A DNA stretch of 22,207 nt from Janthinobacterium sp. GTDB lineage: Bacteria > Pseudomonadota > Gammaproteobacteria > Burkholderiales > Burkholderiaceae_D. Location of the stretch: NCBI GenBank assembly GCA_003482555.1, contig DMYQ01000245.1, positions 8,545 through 30,751 on the forward strand, given 5' to 3'. The notes below the pieces were generated by a model. The model ran no database searches and was not told where the DNA came from. It worked only from the letters and a program-made list of their open reading frames with translations. Position 1 is the stretch's first letter, and each line of letters starts with the position of its first letter. A program made the position numbers and the translations under genes. Below are positions 1 to 7,276 of this stretch, one piece after another.

Positions 1-84
1 TTCGGCAACGCTTTCGGCGACGCTTTCGGCGACGCTTTCGGTGGCTGCTTCGGCGACGCTGTCGGTGACGGCTTCGGCGCCGGC
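1..84 (-). repeat. 12-bp in-frame tandem repeat in the chpA linker
   Basis: About seven tandem copies of a 12-base unit related to ttcggcgacgct run from the window edge to about base 84. Several copies are identical or one base apart, and the outer ones have decayed. In the chpA frame they encode a four-residue repeat of the type E-S-V-A. The array probably continues left of the window. It lies in the linker after the canonical Hpt domain. Confidence 0.85.
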
Positions 85-2349
85 CTCCAGGTCGACGCTG
101 CCGATCGGCGTGTGCGCCTCGTCCATTTCAAATGCCGCGCCCTGCTGCACGCGCTCGGCGGCATCCACCAGAGCCACGGGGCTGCGGCTCGAAGTGCCGC
201 TGGCCACCAGTTCGGCAACCCAGGCGCTCATGTCGAGCAAGGCGCGGTCGAGCAGCCCGAACAAATCGTCGCTGACCGGGCGTTCCTCGGCCAGCCAGAC
301 GTTCATCACGCGCTCGATGGCGGCGGCGGCCTCGGCAAACTTGTTCAGTCCGACCATGCGTCCGCTGCCCTTGAGCGTGTGGAAAGAACGGCGCAGCATC
401 ACCATGTCGTCGGCGCTGGCGCCGTGCGCGCGCGGCTTGGCCAGGGTCTCGGCGACGAAGGTCAAGACCTCGTCCGCTTCCATGATGAAGATCTCGAGCA
501 GTTCGGCTTCCACGGCGGCGTCGCTGCCGACGATCGCGGGCGCGACCGCTTCGATCTGCTCCACCGGCGGCGGCGCCAGCTCTTCTTCCAGCAGCGGCAC
601 CGGATCGGCGGCGGCGATTTTTTCAAACGGCACGGCGCGGAAGGTGCCGGCCGCCGGGTCGAAGTGGAAGCGGCCCTTGGCGGCGTCCACGTTACGGCCC
701 AACATGTCGACGAAGAAGCCGAGCGCGCCCACGTTCTGGGCGATGTCGTCGAGCGCGTGCGCCTCGGCGGACAGCTCGCCGCCGCCCTGGGCCAACTGGG
801 CCACGGCCGTGTTCACGTGCAGCGCGGCGCGCATGGCGTCGTCCTGGTCGAGGATGGCCAGCGCACCCTGCAACTGGTGCAGCAGCGGTTCGATCTGTAC
901 CAGGGTGTGGCGCTTGGACGGGTCGGCATAATAATCGTCGAGCAGCTTCTCGACTTGCCGCAGGCTGGTCTTCATTTCGGTGGCCAGCACGGCCACGGTC
1001 TGGTCTTGTTCGATGCGGCGCGACAGTTCGTCCTGCCACTGCGACGGCGCCGGCGGAGTTTGCCCGGTCAGCAGCGCGTTCAAACGCGCGCCTATGGTGG
1101 CGGCGCTGGCGATGAAATCGTCGGACAGGCGGCGGATCTGCTCCAGGCTGTGCTCGGCGAACAACAGGGCGCTGGCCATTTCCAGGTTCAATTCTTCACT
1201 GTGCCCGGTGGCGTCCTTGGCCGCGACGGCGCCCAGTTCGACCATCAACTCGCCCAGCGCCGGCACTTTCAACAGCTCGGCTTCTTGCCGCACTTGCGTG
1301 AGCGCTTCCTCGAAGGCGGCGCCGGCATCCGTCTCGCCGGCGGCCAGGCGGCCCCAGCCAGTCTTGGCGCGCGCCAGCGCCTGCTTGGCGCGGCCCAGCG
1401 CGTCCGCGTCGAGCAAGCCATAGCGGCGCGTCTCGAAGTCGGCCGGCACCAGCCCCCCGAGCCGGTAGGCTTGACGCATCTGTTGCGCGCCCGGCGTGGG
1501 CCGGGCGGCGGCGGCGATGAAAAACAGGGCGTCGCGCAGCATGCCTTCGGGCAGACTGGAGATACCCTGGCTCAGGCGGCGCATTTGCAGATTGATCAAA
1601 CCAAACAGTTGTTTGACATACAGGCTAGCGCTCAGTTCACCCGCCGCGACCAGTTCGGCAAAGCTCTGCATCGCGCACCAGAAGGTGCGCGCCTGCGGTT
1701 CATGCTGGGCGTCGGCGACCAGTTTGATAGCGTCGTGCAGGGCCAGTGCGTGTTCGCCCGCGGCGCTCCCGTCCGCGCTCTTGAGAAAGGGTAGCAGGGA
1801 CTTTTCGAAGCGCTTGCGGTAAGCCAGAAAGTCGGCCGGAGCCGGATGCGCGGCGGCGCGGATGGCCACCTGCGGCGGCAAGGGAGCGAAAAACAGGTCG
1901 GCCGGATGGATTCTTTCGGCGCCCAGCAATTGCTGCAGGTCGCGGTAATACGGGAACAGGCGCACCGGTTGCGAGGGCGCGCCGGCGAGCGCTTCGTCGA
2001 GATACTCGAGCAGGGCCTGGTACAGACCGGCCACCATTTGCGCGGTGTCGACCTTGTATTCCAGACTGCCGTCCTTGAAACCTTCGAGCACCTGCTCGGC
2101 GGCCAGGGTCAGCATGCCGACGCCGTCCACGTCCACCATCAGCAGCGCCCCGTGGGCTTGATGCAGATGGGTCATGGCGTGGCGCAGCGCCGTGGCGCGC
2201 TCTTCCAGATCGCGCCCGCCGGCCTCGAACAGCGCCGTTTTCGAGCGTCCCAGAGCCTCGCGAATTTCCGGCATCACCCAGGTCAGTGGCCCGCTGTCAA
2301 ACGACGGCGGCGAGGGTTGCAACATGTGCGGAAAATCAGTTGTGGTCAT
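1..2349 (-). CDS. chpA: ChpA/PilL-type chemotaxis histidine kinase of the Pil-Chp system, N-terminal part (C-terminus beyond left edge)
   Basis: This is the CheA-like signalling kinase of the type IV pilus chemosensory pathway. It should autophosphorylate under control of PilJ and PilI and pass phosphate to PilG and PilH. The frame is open for 783 codons from an ATG at 2349, preceded by GAGGCAAGA as ribosome binding site, and runs off the window. Three Hpt-like modules are visible. Two are degenerate, with HQxxGA cores around His63 and His491. One is canonical, with HTLKGSGRMVGL placing the phospho-acceptor at His657. After it comes an acidic Ala-Glu-Ser-Val repeat linker reaching the window edge. 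The kinase, CheW-like and receiver domains expected of ChpA would lie beyond the edge. The gene starts 39 bases after pilJ and is last in the pilGHIJ-chpA order, which fixes the identity. Whether further Hpt modules exist cannot be seen here. Confidence 0.93.
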   Translation of the reverse strand, partial: MTTTDFPHMLQPSPPSFDSGPLTWVMPEIREALGRSKTALFEAGGRDLEERATALRHAMTHLHQAHGALLMVDVDGVGMLTLAAEQVLEGFKDGSLEYKVDTAQMVAGLYQALLEYLDEALAGAPSQPVRLFPYYRDLQQLLGAERIHPADLFFAPLPPQVAIRAAAHPAPADFLAYRKRFEKSLLPFLKSADGSAAGEHALALHDAIKLVADAQHEPQARTFWCAMQSFAELVAAGELSASLYVKQLFGLINLQMRRLSQGISSLPEGMLRDALFFIAAAARPTPGAQQMRQAYRLGGLVPADFETRRYGLLDADALGRAKQALARAKTGWGRLAAGETDAGAAFEEALTQVRQEAELLKVPALGELMVELGAVAAKDATGHSEELNLEMASALLFAEHSLEQIRRLSDDFIASAATIGARLNALLTGQTPPAPSQWQDELSRRIEQDQTVAVLATEMKTSLRQVEKLLDDYYADPSKRHTLVQIEPLLHQLQGALAILDQDDAMRAALHVNTAVAQLAQGGGELSAEAHALDDIAQNVGALGFFVDMLGRNVDAAKGRFHFDPAAGTFRAVPFEKIAAADPVPLLEEELAPPPVEQIEAVAPAIVGSDAAVEAELLEIFIMEADEVLTFVAETLAKPRAHGASADDMVMLRRSFHTLKGSGRMVGLNKFAEAAAAIERVMNVWLAEERPVSDDLFGLLDRALLDMSAWVAELVASGTSSRSPVALVDAAERVQQGAAFEMDEAHTPIGSVDLEAGAEAVTDSVAEAATESVAESVAESVAE

Positions 2350-2388
2350 TCTTGCCTCGGCAATTCAATGGGAGCGCGCTCGTCATGT

Positions 2389-4650
2389 TCAGGCGACGAC
2401 GCGGAAACGCGACACCGAGTTTTTCAGTTCCTGGGCCAGCAGCGACAGCGTGTGAATCGACTGCGCGGTCTGCTGGGTACCGATCTGGGCTTGCTCGGTG
2501 GCCGACAGAATGTGCTGGATGTTGAAGGCGACCCCGTTGGCCGACGTCGCTTGCAGGCCGGTGGCGAAGGAAATCCCTTGAATCAGTTCGGCCAGACGGT
2601 TCGACACCTGGCTGATGTCGTTCAGAGCGGCGCCGGCGGCATCCGACAGACGCGCCCCCTCGACCACGCCCTGGGTCGATTTTTCCATAGCCGCGACGGC
2701 ATCGTGGGTATCCGTTTGAATGGTGCGCACCAGCGCGCCAATCTGCTTGGCGGCGCCGGCCGAACGTTCCGCCAGGCGCTGCACCTCTTCGGCCACGACC
2801 GAGAAGCCGCGTCCCGCTTCACCGGCCGAGGCGGCCTGGATGGCGGCGTTCAGCGCCAGCACGTTGGTCTGTTCGGTAATGTCGGAAATGAGTTCGGTGA
2901 TCTCGCCAATCTCTTGCGACGATTCGCCCAGGCGCTTGATGCGCTTCGAGGTTTCCTGGATTTGCTCGCGGATCTCGTGCATACCCTTGATCGCGTTTTC
3001 CACCGCCGTCGAACCCTGGCGCGCCGCGGCCACCGACTGGCGCGCCACGTCGGCCGATTCGCTGGCCGATTTCGACACGTCGGTGATCTCGTTGGCCATC
3101 TTGACGACGGTTTCACTGGCGTCCTGGATTTCGCGCGACTGCTGCTGCGAAGCCGTCAGCAAGTCGTTGGAGATGCTTTGCGCGTCGGTCGACGCGCGCG
3201 TCACCTGTTCGGCGGTGGCGGTCACGCGTCCGACCAGGCCGCGCAATTCTTCCACCGTATAGTTGACCGAGTCGGCGATGGCGCCGGTGATGTCTTCCGA
3301 CACCGTCGCTTGCACCGTCAAATCGCCGTCCGCCACTTCCTGCAACTCGTTCATCAGGCGCAAAATGGCGGCCTGGTTCTGGTCGTTGGTGGCCTTGGCT
3401 TCTTCTTCCTTGCGCTGCGACAGTTGGCGCAAGTCTTCCGCCTCTTGGCGGCGGCGTTCCGCGCCGCGGGTACGGTTGCTCGAATCTTGCAGCAGCACGC
3501 GGCCGATGGCGGACGCGGCCCCCAGGGTCAGCGCGGCGGCGACGATCATCAGCCAAAAGTACAGGCCGAGCGCATCCTGGTCGCTATGATAGGTTTGCTG
3601 CAGCAGGGCCAGGCGCTGACGCACGGACTCGTTTTCAGCGAAGATCAATTGCTCGGCGCTTTTCGCCGCGCTGAACTTGTCGAGCTTGTCGAGCACCGAG
3701 GCCACCAGCTTCTGGTAGGCGTCGAAGCGGGTCTTCAGGGCCACCAGCTTGTCGCGCAAGTCCTGGTCGCGCACGGCGGCCAGTTGCAGCGGTTCGCTGC
3801 CGTTCAAGAAGCCGTCGATGGCGGTGCGGAAGTAAGTCGCGTCGCGTCCCAGCAGGAAGGCGGTCTCCGAGCTGATGCCGTCGGCGGTGAGGAATTCGCT
3901 GGCGCTGCGGCTCATGCGCTGGGTCAGCATCATCAGGTGCCCGATCACCGCCATCTCGTGCGGCGTGGTGCTGCGCCCCGCCTTCAAGGTGGCGATTTCC
4001 TCGGTCTGCGCCAGCAGCAGCGGCGAAAGCGCGTTCAATTGGCGCAGGATCTTGTCGAAGTCGCTCAATTCCGGCTTCATCTGCATCAGCACGCGGGCCG
4101 CCTTGTCGCTCGAACTCCACTTGCGGGACGCCTCGGCGATCAACTGTTCCATGCCGGCGCGCGCCTCGCCCACGGTGCGGCCCTGGTAATCGCCGCCGTG
4201 CGCCATCAGGGCCAGGTCGCGCGTCAATTCGGCGCGGCTGTCATCGAGCTGGCGGAAAGCGTCGGCATTGCCCTGCACCGCGTTCGGTGCCGCCTTGCCG
4301 ACCCGCTGCGAGTGCATCAGCGCATCGCTGGCGACCTGGGTCTGGGTCGACATCATGGCGCTGTTGCGCGTGTTCAAGATGACGAACAGCAAACTGACGG
4401 CCAGGCCCAGCGCCAACGAGGTGGACAAGATGCTCAATTGCCTTTGCAAGGGCAAATGGCCGATCATCGGCAAGGTGAAATTGCTTTCCGAGGCCGCCGC
4501 GCGGCGCCCCATGCTGCCCAGCGCGTCGCGCAGGCGCAGCGGCGCGTCGTCCGCGACAAAGGCGGTGTCGGCGAATTCGGAATTGCCCTCCGTTTGGTAG
4601 GCAAGTTCCGGCTTGGCGGCCTTGGAAAAAACTCCTGACATGAATCCCAT
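2389..4650 (-). CDS. pilJ: PilJ, methyl-accepting chemoreceptor of the type IV pilus system
   Basis: This is the inner-membrane chemoreceptor that controls ChpA during twitching motility and surface sensing. The 753-residue protein has a long cytoplasmic N-terminus, a first membrane helix at about residues 72-92, a periplasmic PilJ-type sensor region, a second helix at about 361-386, a HAMP-like stretch, and a methyl-accepting signalling domain. The signalling tip is at about 583-627 and contains ITEQTNVLALNAAIQAASAG and RGFSVVAEEVQRLAERS. ATG 4650 is chosen because GGGAG lies eight bases upstream. An ATG at 4641 lies in the same frame, and a TTG at 4665 is less likely. It follows pilI by 48 bases and precedes chpA. 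The N-terminal extension of about 70 residues before the first helix makes it longer than Pseudomonas PilJ (about 680 residues, from memory). Confidence 0.96.
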   Translation of the reverse strand: MGFMSGVFSKAAKPELAYQTEGNSEFADTAFVADDAPLRLRDALGSMGRRAAASESNFTLPMIGHLPLQRQLSILSTSLALGLAVSLLFVILNTRNSAMMSTQTQVASDALMHSQRVGKAAPNAVQGNADAFRQLDDSRAELTRDLALMAHGGDYQGRTVGEARAGMEQLIAEASRKWSSSDKAARVLMQMKPELSDFDKILRQLNALSPLLLAQTEEIATLKAGRSTTPHEMAVIGHLMMLTQRMSRSASEFLTADGISSETAFLLGRDATYFRTAIDGFLNGSEPLQLAAVRDQDLRDKLVALKTRFDAYQKLVASVLDKLDKFSAAKSAEQLIFAENESVRQRLALLQQTYHSDQDALGLYFWLMIVAAALTLGAASAIGRVLLQDSSNRTRGAERRRQEAEDLRQLSQRKEEEAKATNDQNQAAILRLMNELQEVADGDLTVQATVSEDITGAIADSVNYTVEELRGLVGRVTATAEQVTRASTDAQSISNDLLTASQQQSREIQDASETVVKMANEITDVSKSASESADVARQSVAAARQGSTAVENAIKGMHEIREQIQETSKRIKRLGESSQEIGEITELISDITEQTNVLALNAAIQAASAGEAGRGFSVVAEEVQRLAERSAGAAKQIGALVRTIQTDTHDAVAAMEKSTQGVVEGARLSDAAGAALNDISQVSNRLAELIQGISFATGLQATSANGVAFNIQHILSATEQAQIGTQQTAQSIHTLSLLAQELKNSVSRFRVVA

Positions 4651-4698
4651 TACAACGTCTCCCAATAGCCTAAAGTGGCGTCACCGTTCTGCGGCGAC

Positions 4699-5259
4699 TT
4701 AAAAACCGACATGTAAAAACCCCGTTTCGAGCACCAGTTGCGCCAGGTCGATGCGGCGCCACTGCTCGCCGTCGGCATCGCGAAAGCTCTGCGCCGACCA
4801 GGCCGGCGCGTCCGGCTCCGGCGCCAGCGCCGTCATCTGGTCGAGCTGACGCAGGCCCAGCACGCCGGACGCCAGCATGGCGCAGTTGAAACCGAGGCCG
4901 GGCGCGAAGGTGATCACGCGGCTGTCCGGCCCGGTCGCGCCGGGCGCTTCGCCGCGGTAGCGCGCCAGGTCGACGATGCCGGTCAGGTGGCCGCGAATAT
5001 TCGACAAGCCCAGATACCAGTCGCGCGCCAGGGGAACGGGGCTGATGGCGCCGACCGGCACGATTTCGCCGACCTGCGTCAAACTGAGCAGACAGCGGTG
5101 ACGGCCCAGCATGACGCCGAGCTCCTTGCCGGCGCCGATGGCGCCGACCTTGGCCGCCTGCATCCTGTCCATCAATTGCACCTGGTATTGGCGCAAGCGG
5201 CTGCGCCGCTCGCTGCCGTCCGGCGCGTGATAGACGATGACGTCGGGGGAGTCGTTCAT
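4699..5259 (-). CDS. pilI: PilI, CheW-like adaptor of the Pil-Chp system
   Basis: PilI is the soluble adaptor that couples the PilJ receptor to the ChpA kinase. The 186-residue product has one CheW-type domain at about residues 45-185. It includes the typical WYLGLSNIRGHLTGIVDL segment, where CheW proteins have a GxxNxRG motif, and a C-terminal W-R-RIDLAQLV segment. There is no membrane helix. The ATG at 5259 lies three bases after the pilH stop and has no clear Shine-Dalgarno sequence, so translation is probably coupled to pilH. Its position between pilH and pilJ is the standard order and excludes a flagellar cheW. Confidence 0.94.
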   Translation of the reverse strand: MNDSPDVIVYHAPDGSERRSRLRQYQVQLMDRMQAAKVGAIGAGKELGVMLGRHRCLLSLTQVGEIVPVGAISPVPLARDWYLGLSNIRGHLTGIVDLARYRGEAPGATGPDSRVITFAPGLGFNCAMLASGVLGLRQLDQMTALAPEPDAPAWSAQSFRDADGEQWRRIDLAQLVLETGFLHVGF

Positions 5260-5262
5260 GGT

Positions 5263-5628
5263 CTAGCCGAGGGCGGCGATTTTGGCCAGCAGATCGGCTT
5301 CCGCCACCGGTTTCACCAGATAGTCGCGGGCGCCCTGGCGCAAGCCCCAGATGCGGTCGGTTTCCTGGTTCTTGCTCGAGCAAATGATGACCGGCACGTC
5401 TTGCAGTTCCGGGTCGCGCGCGATCGAGCGCGTCACCTGGAAGCCGTTCGCGCCCGGCATGACGACGTCCATCAAGATCAGTTCCGGCTTGTCGAGCTTG
5501 ATTTTCAGGAAGGCGTCTTCGCCGTTTTCGGCGGTCGTCACGGTGAAGCCGTTGCGTACCAGGATTTCGGTCATGTAATAACGCTCGGTGGGCGAGTCGT
5601 CAACGATGAGTATTTTTTGTATGGCCAT
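5263..5628 (-). CDS. pilH: PilH, single-domain response regulator of twitching motility
   Basis: PilH is a stand-alone CheY-like receiver that accepts phosphate from ChpA. In studied species it acts opposite to or alongside PilG on pilus retraction. The 121-residue protein is almost entirely receiver domain: acidic pair Asp10-Asp11 in LIVDDSPTE, phospho-acceptor Asp54 in LILMDVVMPG, Ser84, and conserved Lys106 in LVKPV. There is no output domain. The ATG at 5628 has AGGGG five bases upstream. It sits 33 bases after pilG and 3 bases before pilI. Naming it pilH rather than pilG rests on gene order and on the DVVMPGANGFQ motif. Confidence 0.95.
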   Translation of the reverse strand: MAIQKILIVDDSPTERYYMTEILVRNGFTVTTAENGEDAFLKIKLDKPELILMDVVMPGANGFQVTRSIARDPELQDVPVIICSSKNQETDRIWGLRQGARDYLVKPVAEADLLAKIAALG

Positions 5629-5661
5629 GTGCGCCCCTGCTGCAGTGTAAAAGGTGGAAAA

Positions 5662-6072
5662 CTAAGCGAGCTTGGCGGTGTGCTCGCGCACGGCCGCCAA
5701 CAGGCTGTCTTTGGTAAAAGGTTTGGTCAGGTACGCGGCCGAGCCGACCATGGCGCCACGGGCGCGGTCGAACAGGCCATCCTTCGAGGACAGCATCAAC
5801 ACCGGTGTGGCGTGGAATTTCGCGCTTTTCTTAATTAACGCGCAAGTTTGATACCCATCCAGGCGCGGCATCAGAATGTCGCAAAAAATCAGGGCTGGAT
5901 GATGATCGTTGATTTTGGCGAGGGCGGCGAAGCCATCCTCGGCCAGCAATACCTGATAACCAGCCTGGCTGAGAAAAATCTCGGCCGAGCGGCGTATGGT
6001 ACTACTGTCATCAATGACCATTATTTTCAGACCACCCGGCGGGGCTGTGCTTGTTTGCGGCGTTGTCGTCAT
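5662..6072 (-). CDS. pilG: PilG, single-domain response regulator of type IV pilus function
   Basis: PilG is the first gene of the Pil-Chp cluster and a CheY-like receiver phosphorylated by ChpA; in Pseudomonas it promotes pilus extension and cAMP signalling. The 136-residue protein has a short Thr/Pro-rich N-terminus, then a full receiver: Asp21-Asp22 in MVIDDSSTIRRSAE, phospho-acceptor Asp65 in FCDILMPRLDGYQ, and Lys117 in YLTKPF. DSSTIRRSAE and DILMPRLDGYQTCALIK are characteristic of PilG. The ATG at 6072 is preceded only by a weak GAGTGAG. A gap of 74 bases separates it from the rubredoxin gene in the same orientation, so it could have its own promoter or be co-transcribed. Confidence 0.95.
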   Translation of the reverse strand: MTTTPQTSTAPPGGLKIMVIDDSSTIRRSAEIFLSQAGYQVLLAEDGFAALAKINDHHPALIFCDILMPRLDGYQTCALIKKSAKFHATPVLMLSSKDGLFDRARGAMVGSAAYLTKPFTKDSLLAAVREHTAKLA

Positions 6073-6146
6073 ATTTGCTCACTCGGCAGGAATCAACACG
6101 ATAGCATGGGCCGCCCGAAAAACCTATATCACGGCACCCGCCATTA

Positions 6147-6338
6147 TCAGATCTGAACCATCTCGAAATCGTCCTTGCGCGCGCCGCATTCCGGGCAGGT
6201 CCAGTTCATCGGCACGTCGGCCCAACGCGTGCCCGGCGCGATATCCTCGTCCGGCAAGCCGGCCGCTTCATCATAAACCCAACCGCAGATAAGACACATC
6301 CAAGTTTGGAATTGCTGCGTTGTTTCGTTGCTACTCAC
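6147..6338 (-). CDS. rubA: Rubredoxin
   Basis: This is a small one-iron electron carrier. The 63-residue product has the two iron-binding knuckles CLICG (Cys15, Cys18) and CPECG (Cys48, Cys51), the intervening GLPDEDIAPGTRWADVP segment and a C-terminal KDDFE, all standard for rubredoxin. The start is a GTG at 6338 with GGGTGAAC a few bases upstream. It lies upstream of pilG on the same strand, an arrangement I recall from other Burkholderiales, and diverges from the thiD homologue with 56 bases between start codons. Its redox partner is not visible here. Confidence 0.96.
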   Translation of the reverse strand: MSSNETTQQFQTWMCLICGWVYDEAAGLPDEDIAPGTRWADVPMNWTCPECGARKDDFEMVQI

Positions 6339-6394
6339 GTTCGTTCACCCTCAATCAAGTAAAATGCTGAATTAGGCATATTAATCTACCCGCC
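6339..6394. promoter_or_regulatory. Divergent promoter region between rubredoxin and the thiD homologue
   Basis: These 56 bases must carry the 5' signals for both divergent genes. The segment is AT-rich compared with its surroundings and contains TAAAAT at 6360-6365 and the palindrome ATATTAAT at 6378-6385 as possible -10 elements. No convincing -35 hexamer was found on either strand. Both genes start with GTG, and the thiD side has no clear ribosome binding site. The assignment rests mainly on gene layout. Confidence 0.5.
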
Positions 6395-7267
6395 GTGCAA
6401 AACCAAATTTCTCCTCTTATATTAACGTTTGGCGCCTTCGACCCGGTCGGCGCGATCGGCGTCCAGGCCGACCTGGCCGTGTTTTCCGCCTTCGGCTGCC
6501 ACGGCCTGTCGGTCGCCACGGCGTTGCTCATCGGCGACACCGCGCGCGTCGAAGAAGTCCAGGAAGTCGAACCGGACTGGGTTTCCGACCAGGCCAGGGT
6601 GCTGCTCGAAGACATGACCGTGGCCGCCATCAAGGTCGGCGCCCTGGGCGGCGCCCTGCACGTGACGGCGATCGCCGAGATCGTTTCCGACTATCCGGAC
6701 GTGCCGCTCATCCTCGACCCCTTCGTCTCGGCCCTGCCGGAACAGGGCGTGGCCGGCGAAGACGCGCTGATGGCCCTGCGCCAGTTGCTGATCCCGCAAA
6801 CGACCCTGTTGCTGCTGTCCCGGGTCGAACTGGAACGCCTGGCCGAGACCTGGCGCGACGCCGACGCGGCCGACACCACGGCCGCCGACGTCGCCTTTTT
6901 GATGGAACTGGGCTGCGAATACGTGCTCGTCACCGGCACCGCGAACGCCGGCCACGGCGACGCCGCGCTACGCGCCAACACCCTGTACGGCGCCGACGGC
7001 GTGCTGCGCCACGACGCCTGGCAGCACCTGGCGGGCGCCTTCGCCGGCGCCGGCGCCACCCTCTCGGCGGCCATCGCGGCGCTGATGGCGCGCGCCGACC
7101 ACGACGCTCCCCGGGCGGTGCAAGAGGCGCAGATTTACACGGCCGCCGCGCTGGCGGGGGCGCGCCGCTTCGGCATGGGCAAGCTGGTGCCGAACCGGTT
7201 TTTCCAGCCTTCCCCCGCGGCGGGCGGCCAGCTCCCGGCGCCCACCAACATCGTCCCACTTTCATAA
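6395..7267 (+). CDS. ThiD-family hydroxymethylpyrimidine kinase homologue with altered active site
   Basis: The protein belongs to the ribokinase-like ThiD family, whose members phosphorylate HMP and HMP-phosphate for thiamine synthesis. The family fold is clear over 290 residues: LILTFGAFDPVGAIGVQADL at 8-27, AIKVGALG at 78-85, LILDPFVSA at 105-113, and GAGATLSAAIAAL at 218-230. The glycine-rich SDPSGGAG segment of typical ThiD is FDPVGAIG here, and GTGC of the anion-hole loop is GAGA, so the usual cysteine is Ala221. Binding or catalysis may therefore differ. The start is GTG 6395 without a recognisable Shine-Dalgarno sequence; no earlier start fits better. The stop is nine bases before hemL, implying an operon. 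A true HMP kinase role is doubtful, so no symbol is given. Confidence 0.82.
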   Translation: MQNQISPLILTFGAFDPVGAIGVQADLAVFSAFGCHGLSVATALLIGDTARVEEVQEVEPDWVSDQARVLLEDMTVAAIKVGALGGALHVTAIAEIVSDYPDVPLILDPFVSALPEQGVAGEDALMALRQLLIPQTTLLLLSRVELERLAETWRDADAADTTAADVAFLMELGCEYVLVTGTANAGHGDAALRANTLYGADGVLRHDAWQHLAGAFAGAGATLSAAIAALMARADHDAPRAVQEAQIYTAAALAGARRFGMGKLVPNRFFQPSPAAGGQLPAPTNIVPLS

Positions 7268-7276
7268 GACCCGATC

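Noticed and set aside
1..84. The 12-bp repeats considered as a CRISPR or intergenic satellite.
   Set aside because: Units are short, without spacers, and in frame within chpA.
112..4638. Very long open frames on the plus strand (for example 112-1794 and 1846-4638) opposite chpA and pilJ.
   Set aside because: They translate to His/Gln/Arg/Gly-rich sequence without recognisable domains and mirror the codon pattern of the real minus-strand genes. This is typical for high-GC DNA.
4651..4665. TTG start at 4665 for pilJ.
   Set aside because: The ATG at 4650 has a proper GGGAG eight bases upstream.
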